This document shows positions 1 to 10,290 of a stretch of DNA of 64,000 bases, one piece after another. Source of the DNA: Heterobasidion occidentale (taxonomy: Eukaryota; Basidiomycota; Agaricomycetes; Russulales; Bondarzewiaceae). The stretch lies in contig JBCAQO010000013.1 in the NCBI GenBank assembly GCA_039111635.1, positions 1-64,000 of the forward strand, in the 5' to 3' direction. The position numbers and the translations under genes were made by a program. Each line of letters starts with the position of its first letter. The stretch's first letter is position 1. Under the pieces are notes generated by a model that had not been told where the DNA came from, did not search any database, and worked only from the letters and a program-made list of their open reading frames with translations.

Positions 1-1
1 A

Positions 2-1486
2 ACCAAGAAACAGACCAAGCATACTAACTCACAGCGCTTAGCGGAAGAAGCCGCAAAGGAAAGCCGGAGTTATCATTCGAAGAAAAATCGTACCAAGGAA
101 TACTGGGACTACAAAGAAGTATTCACCGGACGACCCAAAGGACGGCTCCCACCGGAAAGACCATGGGACCATCATATTGACATCAAGGAGGGCATGGAAC
201 ACTCGTTACGCCCCAAACTCTACAGTCTAAGTCCTATCGAACAGGCCGAGCTCAAGAAATTTATAGAGGAAAATCTGGCCAAGGGATTCATCAGGGAATC
301 CAAGTCACACATCGCATCACCCTTCTTTTTCGTCAAAAAGAAGAACGGAAAATTGCGGCCAGTCATGGATTATCGACGGTTAAACGAGATAACCGTGAAG
401 AACAAGTACCCCCTGCCGATAATCCAGGAACTTTTAGACCTACTCAAGGATGCGGAATACCTCTCGCTTATGGATGTTGACACAGGTTTCAACAACATAA
501 AGATGTTTGAGAAGGATATTCACAAGGCGGCATTCCTAACGAATCTAGGAATGTACGAACCCCTCGTCATGTACTTCGGATTAACGAACTCGCCGGCCAC
601 CTTCCAAACCATGATGAACTCGCTCTTCAAGGACCTCATCTACTCGGGGAAGGTTGCGATCTACATGGACGATATCTTGGTATTCACCAAGACCATGGAA
701 GAACACATCCGAATCGTACGGCAGGTCCTCCAAATATTGAAGGACAACGATCTCTACCTGCAGCCATCGAAATGCCATTTCCACAAGAATAAACTGACGT
801 ACTTGGGGTACGTCATATCGCATGGACACCTGGAAATGGATCCAGTCAAGGTAGAAGGAATCGCGCAGTGGCCGACGCCCACTCGCGTCAAGGAAGTACA
901 GTCCTTCCTTGGATTCTGCAATTTTTATCGCAGATTTATAAAGGATTACTCGAAAGTAGCACGACCGCTATTCGAGTTAACACAGAAGGAACACGCCTGG
1001 GTATGGACCCCAGGATGCGAGCAGGCCTTCCAACAGCTTAGGAAGGCATTCACCGAGTCACCTGTACTAATCATGCCGGATACGGAACAGCCATTCCGCA
1101 TCGAATGCGATGCCTCTGATTTTGCTACAGGTGCAGTACTCTCGCAACAGGCCAAGGACGGCAAGTGGCACCCATGTGCCTATATATCGAAATCCCTTGC
1201 ACCCGCAGAACGAAACTACCCGATATACGACAAGGAACTTCTGGCGGTAGTACGGTCGTTCGAAGCATGGAGACATTACTTGGAAGGCGCCACACACCAG
1301 GTCGACGTCTGGACCGATCATAAGAATCTGGAATGGTTCAGGACATCACAGAAACTAAATCGTCGACAAGCCCGGTGGTCGCTTTATTTGTCACGCTTCG
1401 ACTACAAACTCACACACAAGGCGGGGACCACGAATAAATCAGACGGTCTGTCTCGGAGGCCAGACCATAAAGAGGGGTGGAATTAG
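2..1486 (+). pseudogene. pol: Chromovirus pol, reverse transcriptase and RNase H part
   Basis: The frame is open from base 2, so the true start is off the window; the first internal ATG is at 194. The RT core shows the KNGKLRPVMDYRRLN region and the catalytic YMDD box (about 663-674). RNase H follows with ECDASDFATGAVLSQ, YDKELLAVV, WTDHKNLEW and the terminal SDGLSRRPDH. The frame ends at a stop just after RNase H, where a loss of one base in or near a run of four G (about 1473-1476) would explain the exit from frame. Family assignment is firm; function is unlikely because the integrase is out of frame. Confidence 0.9.
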
Positions 1487-2985
1487 ACAATTCGGGAGAA
1501 GTCCTCCTCGGGCCGGAAATTTTCGATAAAACAACCCAGCCAAACTCCCGGACCCCCTTCACAGAAGCAACAAACATCAGATCTGTCCATCTCGGCGCAA
1601 CAGATCTGATAGAACCTCTCGATCCACAGAAGATCTTCCACCTTAGGGCAACGGAAGAACGGCGGTTACCATGATCGAGACGGAGCTTAGGGACCGCATC
1701 ATAGCAGGAAACAGGGAAGACCCCTGGCTATTGGAAATACTGAAACAGGTCAATGAACTCGGACCAAGATCCCTCAAGAAAGGCTTGCAGGAATGGAACG
1801 AAGAGGACGGCCTCGTACTACATCGCGGAAAGGTTTACGTACCGTCAAACGGAGAACTACGAAGGGACATAATCAAACGGCATCACGACAACCGAACAGC
1901 GGGACATCCAGGAGTTAGAGGTACCCTGGCGTCAGTCGGTCAAGACTATACTTGGCCCGGAATGTCTAACACGGTACAACAATACGTGGAAGGATGCGCA
2001 ATATGTCAATCAACGAAGAACGACACACACCCAACAATGGTGCCGTTACAGCCTACGGAGATACCGGACCGACCATTCGGAACAATCACAATGGATTTAT
2101 TACAGATCTCCCGGAGTCAAATGGATACGACTCGATACACGTGGTCACGGATCGGTTAACGAAGACAACGATCATCACCCCTTGCAAGAAGACGATCGAT
2201 TCCGACGGAACGGCGAAATTACTCTTAGATCACACATGGCGACGGTACGGATTACCGGACAAGATAATTTCGGACCGCGGAACACAATTTGCGTCTAAAG
2301 TAGCACAGGCGCTACTAGAAGAATTAGGAATCAAGTCATCCCTTAGCACGGCTTACCACCCACAGACGGATGGAGCAACGAACGGATGAACCAGGAACTG
2401 GAGCAATACCTCAGGGCATTTTGCAGCTCCACACAGGACGACTGGGCCGAACTTATTCCCTATGCAGAATATGCCCACAACTCACACCAGCACTCGGCGA
2501 CAAAGATCTCGCCGTTCGAGCTCCTTCATGGATACCAACCAAGAGCTTACCCTGCAATCGTCGGAAACACAAATGTACCCACTGCCGACAAGCGCCTAGA
2601 ACTGTTAAAGAAAGCACAGCAAGAAGCAAAGGCCAGTTTGGAAATTGCAGCAGAATCCATGAAGACTCAGCACGACAAGTTTGGGGTAGAACTTCCCCCA
2701 TTCAAGAAAGGCGATCAAGTATGGCTCGACGGAAAGAACATACACACGGATCACCCCTCGGAGAAGTTAAGGCCAAAAAGATTTGGGCCATTCAAGATTT
2801 TGGACACCATAGGAACGGTTAACTATCGGCTAGAGTTGCCGAAGAATTGGAGGAAGATACACAACGTCTTCCATGCCTCGCGGTTAACCATGTACAAGGA
2901 GAACACCACTCACGGTCCAAACTATAGGAAACCTCCACCCGACCTCATCGAAGGACAGGAAGAATTGAGGTCGAAAGAATTATAG
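1477..2985 (+). pseudogene. pol: Chromovirus pol, integrase part, in four frames
   Basis: Integrase follows RNase H after a linker (1477-1674). The zinc-binding domain, with paired His (HHDN, GHPG) and a CAICQ motif, lies at 1671-2100. The catalytic core is split: the first Asp is in MDL near 2092, the second in SDRGTQF near 2270, and the Glu in the ERMNQELEQ region near 2380. The C-terminal domain (2386-2985) has the FKKGDQVWLDGKN and KLRPKRFGPFKIL segments. Each passage between frames is explained by one missing base. Upstream is RT-RNase H and downstream the chromodomain. Confidence 0.88.
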
Positions 2986-3194
2986 CATCCCGCCGCTTTG
3001 GACGTTGGAAGACCCTACAATACCTAGTCAAATGGAAAGGGTACCCGGAATCCGACAACTCATGGGAATCAGCGGACGCGGTCAAGAACGCAAAGGAGGA
3101 AGTTAGCGACTTCCACAGGAAATACCCACTGGCAGTCCGAGGCATGGGCCGTCTACTCGGGAATTACAACTCGCACTCGACAGAAACCAGATAG
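2967..3194 (+). pseudogene. Chromodomain of the chromovirus integrase
   Basis: Read in the frame starting at 2967, the segment opens EVERIIASRRF and continues with LQYLVKWKGYP and DNSWE, the three conserved blocks of a chromodomain, with the aromatic-cage positions Y and W present. In related elements this domain binds methylated histone H3 and steers integration; that is family knowledge. It is one frame off the integrase C-terminus (its EGQEE end is directly upstream), consistent with one lost base at the TT near 2966. The frame closes at TAG 3192-3194, about 45 codons past the chromodomain. Confidence 0.85.
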
Positions 3195-3538
3195 TGGAAC
3201 TGTGCGACAGACAAATTCGGCTAATGAAGACCTCGGCAGGGAAGAAACTACTCGACGCAGGTTTAACGGTCAAACAAGCGGAGACCACAATACAGGAAGA
3301 AACCTCGAGACGGAAGCTGACACAGACATCAGCAGGAAAGAAACTACTAGGCGCAGGACTAACGGTTAAACAGGCAGAAACCGCTATACAGGAAGAATCC
3401 ATAAGGCGCAAGTTACTCGTTCACCCAATAGGGAAGAAACTACTAGCCACGGGAGCCACGGTCGCACACATACGAGCATCCATGGTGGATGAAGAATACA
3501 GGCGAAAGCTCAGGAAAACAAAGCTAGGAAGACGGTGA
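3194..3538 (+). pseudogene. Repeat-rich C-terminal tail of the chromovirus polyprotein
   Basis: About 114 codons follow the chromodomain, one frame further on. The sequence contains three copies of a unit of about 32 residues built on the pattern SAGKKLL.AGLTVKQAE..IQEE..RRKL; copies 1 and 2 are close, and copy 3 (IGKKLLATGATVAHI) is more diverged. The unit looks helical and basic. The frame is open upstream (…NQIVELCDRQI), so this is probably the natural end of pol and not a separate gene; the first codon at 3194 is a GTG. Its stop TGA (3536-3538) lies at the first base of the block shared with the next element. Function unknown. Confidence 0.55.
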
Positions 3539-3744
3539 TGAGCATGTACCCGTGCTAGGGTCCGAGGGAGGTATTTGGGAAGCTTTGGGGAGATACCGAA
3601 CAGCGTTAGACGAGTACCGAAGATGCCGACTTGCACCGAACACGGTCGGTCCCCACCCGACCGACCGCAACCCTCCAAAGGACGTGCGGCAGCACTTGGG
3701 TCAGTTCGCCCACACTTCACGTACTTACCATGACCACACAGGGG
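3536..3744 (+). repeat. 209-bp block shared with 12455-12663, next to the LTR
   Basis: This block matches 12455-12663 with about three mismatches and begins at exactly the same base (TGATGAGC) in both places, while the flanks differ. It may be a conserved 3' untranslated segment before the LTR. Alternatively the LTR itself may start here with TG, which would make it 1078 bp long. In favour of the second reading, the right copy follows directly on a purine tract (AGTAGGGAGGAGA). Confidence 0.75.
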
Positions 3745-4613
3745 TGTTACGATAGGTGTTTACGAGATCGGAGCCAGTCTTCCGTGTCGGCCGATGTGCT
3801 CCGTGAGTCGGTCGGTCCTTATCGCTTATCTTCCCGACCTCCACATGGTCGGTCAAACGCGATTTTGTACCATTACTTGGCCACCCTGGTCGTACGATAC
3901 CTCTTCTTTATTTTCATTGGTTCTCCAACGCCTGTTCCGGCTACCTACGCTCGGGCGACGGATCCCGAATGTTCGGGATTTCGCCATCGCTGATTAACTT
4001 TTACCTTGTCACCTTCGGAACCCATATGGACATCTCACCTACCTTCTTATCTTCTCTGATCGCTAAGGCTTGGCGCCCATTCGACATCTACTCTCATTTC
4101 TTGTTTAATATTTTACTTAGGGGCTCTGTTTACTATAAAAACCTACATACAACTCTGGAATAAACCAGCTTTTGCACCCCACAGTTCAGAGCTCATCCGC
4201 ACTCGTCGCAACCATCAAAATCGTCTTCGTCGACTTCCGAAAACTTGTCATCCTCGTCGTTCGGCCTCATTCGCGTTCGTACTCGTCTCTTCGCTCGTAC
4301 CCCCCCGTCCTCCCTCGTATATTGTCAGAGTCCCGTGTGGCTCTTGAAGCACGTAGTTGTCGGTCGCGACACTACCTTCTCGTTACCGACCGAATCCCCG
4401 ACACGACCGACCGAACGTTCGGTCGGTGTTCGGTGCAGTCCCGAAACCGTTCGGGCGCTATAATCTCACACTCCCCGTTGCTTCTCAGTACGCCTTCAAT
4501 TTCTAAAGTCATCACTAACAATTCCTTGTGTATTAGATACTAGCTCCAGCACCCCTGCATTAGAGGTTGTTTTAGTGTTGTGCTCAGCACTTAGAGCCAC
4601 CTCTAGCGTATCA
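3745..4613 (+). repeat. Left LTR of element 2, also 3' LTR of element 1
   Basis: It starts TGTTACGATAG and ends CTAGCGTATCA. The right copy ends CTAGCGTAACA, giving near-perfect terminal inverted repeats. It is the partner of 12664-13532, with roughly 30 differences over 869 bp by eye, mostly C/T. It contains a TATA box, a downstream AATAAA (4159-4164) and a 22-bp perfect palindrome at 4406-4427 around CCGAACGTTCGG. A second palindrome near 3962-3979 is broken by one base in this copy. Confidence 0.85.
4134..4140 (+). promoter_or_regulatory. TATA box of the left LTR
   Basis: TATAAAA sits in the LTR about 20 bases before an AATAAA hexamer (4159-4164), the usual layout of the U3/R boundary. 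The same pair occurs at 13053-13059 in the right LTR. Transcription would start about 25-30 bases downstream. Confidence 0.6.
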
Positions 4614-4616
4614 TTT

Positions 4617-4635
4617 TGGAGCCCACCGCGAGGGC
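4617..4635 (+). other. Probable primer binding site of element 2
   Basis: Three bases after the left LTR end, the sequence TGGAGCCCACCGCGAGGGC begins with TGG, the complement of the CCA end of a tRNA, and would pair with a tRNA ending in GGGCTCCA. Which tRNA is not determined here. Confidence 0.5.
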
Positions 4636-5038
4636 TTAGTATTCAAAATTACCTCAAGGAATCTACGTCGCTCGTCCCGACCAACAGCGGAGCGCGAAGA
4701 ACGACAAACAGTTATCGATAGCTTCAATACTCAGGAAACATCTGCCGACCGAAGTTTGTTCGGAGACGCGATATAGTCCCGGAGCATCTATCCCACCATC
4801 ACTATCTTGATCTTGAATCCTCGCCATCGCTCTCGCCGCCACCCGACTCCACTTTCTTCTTAACCCCACCGTCGTCGCCGAACCGATCGCTACTCCGCCG
4901 ATTTCCCCCATCCTCGACCTTGCGCTCTTAGAACAATCACCCCTGTCTCCTATACCATCTCTCCACGACGTCCAGCGAATCGCAAGCCTCGAACGCGAAC
5001 TATTCACACTCCGAACGCGGGGCGCGAGGGCACGCGAA

Positions 5039-6124
5039 ATGGCGCAGACGGGACGTTCGGCATCTACCCCTTCACCGGCCCCCGAACGACGAGCAAGGAC
5101 CGAAACTCCCGAACCCGAGCCCCGACCGACATCCCCGACTCAGCGACCGCCCCCGGTACCAGCCAAGGACGATGCTCCAATCCACCCATACGCCAAAGCC
5201 CAGGACGCCACCTACGCACCACCGCACGAGCGCAACATGGGAGCCCCGGCGAAGATACCCTCGGCAAAGAAGGACGCTCCGGCCTACAAAACTACGGCGC
5301 CGATCTACGACGAGAAGGTAGCAGCCGAGGTCTACAACAGGGCGATGGCCACTCAGGTGACGCTTACCCAGCGCGAACTACTCTCCCTCTCCGCCGAAGT
5401 CCGTTCGCAGGTCAGGGAAGCCACGTCAGCACGCCGATCGCCTACCAAAGACGCCAGCAATGTTCGGACCTTCTACCAAGATGCCGATCTACCCTATGCC
5501 ATCGACGATCTCGAACCACCGACTCGACCGACCGTCTCCTCCTTCGTCAATGTCCTGCACCAGCCTGAAACACCTCCACCTGGCGCGATCATCATCCCCG
5601 ACACGTACGAAACATATCTGAAGAGTCTACAGCCCGGTCAGATTCCTCTGCCGTTGATAGTCGCTAAAGAATCTTCTGCCCTAAGGTCCATTGTTCCCCT
5701 CGTCGATCACCAACAGGAAGTCGAATGCGTCATTGACCCGGGTTCACAAGTCATCGCCATGTCGGAAGGCATTTGCAATGAACTGGCGCTCATCTACGAC
5801 CCCGAAATTGTCCTCAATATGCAGTCGGCGAATGGCGAAATCGACCGATCCTTGGGCCTGGCACGCAACGTGCCATTCCTCATCGGCGACATCACCCTGT
5901 ACCTCCAAGTCCACATCATTCGGAACCCAGCCTACGACGTTCTCCTCGGTCGGCCCTTCGACATCCTCACCGAAAGTATCGTCAAAAATTATTCAAACGA
6001 AGACCAGACGATCACCATCAGCGACCCGAACACGGGACGACGAGCCACCATTCCAACGATCAGACGAGGACCCCCTCGAGTCCTTCACCGAAGACAAGCG
6101 GGTTTTCGCGACTCGATGAATTGA
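5039..6124 (+). CDS. Gag-Pro remnant with aspartic protease, capsid not seen
   Basis: 361 codons from ATG 5039; the frame stays open upstream (LEQSPLSPIPSLHDVQ, about 4930), so the true start is uncertain. A proline-rich stretch leads to VTLTQRELLSLS and EVRSQVREATS, the conserved core of the DUF4100-like domain found before the protease in basidiomycete gypsy elements. A retropepsin-type domain follows: VECVIDPGSQ carries the catalytic Asp (DPGS instead of the usual DTG/DSG), then NMQSANGEID and YDVLLGRPF. I see no capsid major homology region and no CCHC knuckle, and only 425 bp separate it from the LTR. The end overlaps pol by a few bases in the -1 frame. Confidence 0.8.
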   Translation: MAQTGRSASTPSPAPERRARTETPEPEPRPTSPTQRPPPVPAKDDAPIHPYAKAQDATYAPPHERNMGAPAKIPSAKKDAPAYKTTAPIYDEKVAAEVYNRAMATQVTLTQRELLSLSAEVRSQVREATSARRSPTKDASNVRTFYQDADLPYAIDDLEPPTRPTVSSFVNVLHQPETPPPGAIIIPDTYETYLKSLQPGQIPLPLIVAKESSALRSIVPLVDHQQEVECVIDPGSQVIAMSEGICNELALIYDPEIVLNMQSANGEIDRSLGLARNVPFLIGDITLYLQVHIIRNPAYDVLLGRPFDILTESIVKNYSNEDQTITISDPNTGRRATIPTIRRGPPRVLHRRQAGFRDSMN

Positions 6125-9100
6125 TCCGAGATCAAGGAGAAGTTGCACTGATCATTTCCACCGATCATGATACCCCCAATTTCCCACTTATCGAAGCGTC
6201 CTCAGATTTCCATTCTCTATCTCCCTCTCGTCGCGATCTCTGTCTCAAGTACATTATGGCCTCTGATTTGGGGCCCGAAAATCATCTCAAAAACAATCTC
6301 GATTCCGATATGTCGTCTTTATTTTCCTTAGTCGTCCCCGGTTCTTTCCATTCCACTAATATCGCCGACCCGGTCGCCATCTTCGCCGCCAAGCGCAAGT
6401 ACAAACCGGTCGCACAGAAAACACGACCAGTCTTGGCCGACCTCCCCGAAAAATTCCGAATCGTTCGGAACATCCTTGGTGACCCTCTCGCTACCCTTCC
6501 GACGCTGACACCGAACCCGCCACCCTTCACGCCGACCGGAAGATACACAGCCGAACGACGTGACCTCATCGATAAAGTCCACTCAGACGACTTCCTTTGG
6601 CCGGCCGAACGACAGCTCATGCACCATTTCATGTGTCTACAAGAGATGGGATTCGCCTGGGACGATTCGGAACGCGGACGTTTCCGCGAGGAATTCTTTC
6701 CTCCAGTCAATATGCCGGTGGTCGAACACAAGCCCTGGGTTCAACGCAACATTCCGATTCCACCAGGCATCTACGACGAAGTGTGCCGACTTATCAAAAC
6801 CAAGACCGCTGGAGTCTATGAGCCGTCGAATTCGTCCTACCGATCGCGCTGGTTTACGGTCGTCAAGAAGACGAATAGCACCTCCACTGGCACCAAACTC
6901 CGAATCGTTCACAGCCTCGAACCCCTGAACGCCGTCACCATCCAGCATTCAGGTGTACCCCCATATACCGATCAGATCGCTGAACAGTTTGCAGCTCGCG
7001 CTTGCGGCGGCATTCTGGATCTCTATGTCGGCTATGACGAACGAGGGCTAGCCGAATCATCTCGCGACTTCACCACATTCCAGACCCCATTCGGCGCCCA
7101 CCGACTCGTCACCCTGCCCATGGGATGGACAAATTCGGTCCCGATCTTCCACGACGACGTCACCCACATCCTCCAGCCAGAGATCCCAGACACCACCATT
7201 CCTTTCATCGACGACGTTCCGATTCGGGGCCCGCCGACCCGATACGAACTTCCGAACGGAGGCTTCGAGACGCATCCCGACAACCCCGGCATACGACGGT
7301 TTGTGTGGGAACACTTTCAAGGCCTCAATCGAGTGGTTCAGCGGATGAAGTATAGCGGAGGGACCTTTTCGGGACACAAGGCGACACTCTGCGCAGCCGA
7401 AATCACGGTGGTCGGCCATCGGTGCACGTATGAAGGACGATTACCCGACGAGTCTAGGGTAGAGTCAATTATGAAGTGGGGACCTTGCAGGGATCTCTCT
7501 GACGTTCGGGCATTCTTGGGGACAATCGGTGTCATTCGGATCTTCATTCGGAATTTTGCACACAGGGCGCATGCACTGACTATGTTAACGCGCAAAGATT
7601 TTCCATTCGTGTTCGGCCCAGACCAGATAGCGGCCCAGGACGACCTCCGGTCAGCACTTCTCGAATCGCCAGCCCTTCGGCCAATCGACTATGGGTCGGC
7701 GGCCAACGTCATCCTCGCCGTCGATACCTCACAAATCGCGGTCGGCTTCCACCTCTGTCAATGCGCACTCGACAATCCACGGGTTCGGTACTATGCCCGA
7801 TTCGGCTCCATCACCCTTAACGACCGCGAATCGCGATTCTCCCAACCCAAGCTCGAACTCTACGGCCTCTTCCGCGCCCTCCGATCACTCAAAATGTATC
7901 TCATCGGCGTTCGGAACCTGATAGTTGAAGTAGACGCACGCTACATCAAGGGCATGCTCACTAACCCGGATCTCGAACCCAGCGCTAGCATCAATCGGTG
8001 GATCGTCTCCATCCTCACCTTCCATTTCACACTTGTCCACGTCCCCGGCACCTCTCACGGCCCCGATGGTCTCTCCCGACGACCACCACAACCCGCCGAC
8101 CGACCCGAACCCGAAGACAACTTTGACGACTGGATCGACAATCTCTACGGCTTCCTCCATCAGATCAACAACACGTTCCCCACCTCCATCTCAACCTCGA
8201 CAACCGCTATCTTTACCTCCTCACTCATAGGCGACCTCCCGACCGATGCCGACTCCGACGACGAAGGCCCAACCATCGACTATTCGGATATCCCAAGATC
8301 GCAGAAAGCTGTGGAAGCCGAGGAACGCCTATGGTTGGTCCGCGACTGGCACCGAACATTGGTTCGGCCCCCTTCTCTCTCCGACTCCGAATATGCCACC
8401 TTCCTACGATATTGCACTGAGTTCTTTATCGCAGCCGACAAGCTATGGAGAAAAGACTCACACGGTCGACATAAGATCGTTGCAGCCCCCTCTAGTCGGA
8501 TCACAATTCTCACTGCCGCCCACGACGACGTTGCTCACAAGGGTTTCTACGCCACGACCGCCTTGGTCGCCGAACGCTTCTGGTGGCCGCACATGAGGCA
8601 AGATATTTCCTGGTTTGTTCGGACATGTCACCTTTGCCAGATTCGCCAGACTCGCAACGTCCTCATTCCCCCAACCGTCGCCACGCCTGCACCCCTCTTC
8701 GCGAAGATGTATATGGACACCATGCACATGCCGACCGCTGGTGGTTTCAAGTATCTCGTTCAAGGTCGCTGTTCGGTATCGCACTACCCCGAAGTCCGGG
8801 ATGCTCTGTTCACTGCTGTATTAGTTTGCTAGCTCGAGCTTTGTTTGTCTAATGCCCTGCGACGCGAAACAAGCTCAGCCCTCGCCGACTGGATCTTCGA
8901 GGATATCCTGTGCCGATGGGGAACATTGGTAGAGATCGTCTCCGACAACGGACCAGCATTCGTCAAGGCGCTCGACCAGTTAGCGAAAAAGTACCACGTT
9001 CGGCACATCCGTATTTCGGGCTACAATTCTCGCGCCAACGGCATCGCCGAACGACCTCACTTCGACGTTCGGCAGGCTCTGTTCAAAGCCGTTGATGGAG

Positions 9101-9804
9101 ATCAGGCCAAGTGGAATCGTGCAGCTCATTTCGTATTCTGGGCTGATCGCATTACTGTTCGGCGCCGAATGGGTTGCTCGCCATACTTCGCAGCGACCGG
9201 AACCCATCCCCTTCTCCCCCTGGACATCGCCGAAGCCACCTACCTCCTGCCACCGCCGACCACAACCCTCAGCACCACCGACCTCATCGCCCGACGTGCC
9301 ATGGCCTTGCAGAAACGCCGATCGGACCTCGCCCACCTTCGCAGCTCAGTAGTCGGCGCCCGTGTCCAGGCCGCCATCCGATTCGAACAACAGCATTCGG
9401 CCACCCTTCGCGACTTCAATTTCCACCGAGGCTCACTTGTCCTGATGCGCAACACAGCCATAGAAAAGGCGCTCAATCGGAAGATGCGACCACGGTACTT
9501 GGGACCATTGCTGGTGATTTCTAGGAACCGAGGAGGAGCGTATATTCTGGCCGAACTTGACGGATCGGTCTTTGATCGGCCAGTGGCAGCATTCCGCATT
9601 ATTCCTTACTTTGCTCGCAGATCTCTGAAGCTCACCGACCTTGAAGCCCTCCTCGACATCTCACAAGCACGCCTTCGGGCCATGGAAGAATCCAGATCGA
9701 ACGACGACGACGCTGAAGACGACGATGCCGACGAAGAGGATACCGACACCAGCTCCATCCGATCAGCAGAAGACGACGATGTGGCTTCGGCGACTTCCGA
9801 CTAG
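6121..9804 (+). pseudogene. pol: Pol polyprotein (RT, RNase H, integrase), one in-frame stop
   Basis: The frame is continuous from 6121 to 9804 except for TAG at 8830-8832. RT: KLRIVHSLEPLN, GWTNS and the catalytic FIDD box (about 7204-7215; FIDD in place of YMDD). RNase H: VILAVDTSQIAVG, LELYGLFRALRS, VEVDARYIKG and HGPDGLSRRP. Integrase: HDDVAHKG and CHLC zinc ligands, catalytic Asp in MYMDTMH, second Asp in SDNGPAF, Glu in ANGIAERPH. The stop lies in a stretch of about 51 bases with imperfect direct repeats at its edges. The acidic C-terminus after 9640 (EDDDADEED) is not part of known domains. It starts in -1 phase to Gag-Pro, as expected for frameshifting or re-initiation. Confidence 0.88.
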
Positions 9805-9838
9805 ACCCACCCTCCCACCCTTCGCTCTCTTCGGTCGG

Positions 9839-9873
9839 TGACTGGGGACAGTCACGATTTCAGTAGGGAGGAG
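9839..9873 (+). repeat. Left copy of 35-bp direct repeat flanking the antisense gene
   Basis: It begins TGACTGGGGACAGTC and ends CAGTAGGGAGGAG. It matches 12419-12453 with two mismatches and lies 35 bases after the pol stop. It contains a short inverted pair (GACTG/CAGTC) and a purine tract like those used to prime plus-strand synthesis. Confidence 0.75.
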
Positions 9874-10290
9874 GATGCACAGATATACCCATTCCTTATT
9901 CCGATTCATTCGTCACAGACATGGACTGACACCCGATTATTTCCGCATCTCTTAGTACTTTTGCTGCCGACCAATCGCCGACCGAATAGTCGGCACTCAT
10001 TTTCCCCATCACTCCTTCAAGTACCAAGCCGCATTGAAGACTTCTTCCGATTTGCGCAAAACCATAGGGTTTTATGCCTGTGATGACATACTGAGGCTTC
10101 CCCTAATATTCCAATTTATTTTCTTCATTTCTGCCGAACGCTTCGCTTACAAGTACATTCACACAGCCATTTCGCCGACCGATTTCCCGAACAATGCCTC
10201 TAGTCTTCACCGAACGTCTCATTTAACTCAGGACAGTCCCTTCACTTTTATGATACATTTTTACTATACTACAGAACCCTCGAAGCTATT
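9874..10290. other. Spacer between convergent pol and antisense gene
   Basis: No coding sequence seen. It holds the downstream ends of two convergent genes, pol on plus and the antisense gene on minus. It is AT-richer than both. Confidence 0.5.

Larger units (their letters stand above)
1..3744 (+). mobile_element. Decayed Ty3/gypsy chromovirus, left end outside the window
   Basis: Pol runs from the first bases as reverse transcriptase, RNase H, integrase, chromodomain and a repeat-rich tail, the order typical of chromoviruses. The left LTR and gag are off the window. No long ORF is intact: the frame slips near 1480, 1655, 2105, 2378, 2966 and 3165-3190. The element runs straight into a block (3536-4613) that is also present at 12455-13532, so its 3' LTR and the 5' LTR of the next element are the same sequence. 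It is a dead copy unless the slips are assembly errors. Confidence 0.9.
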
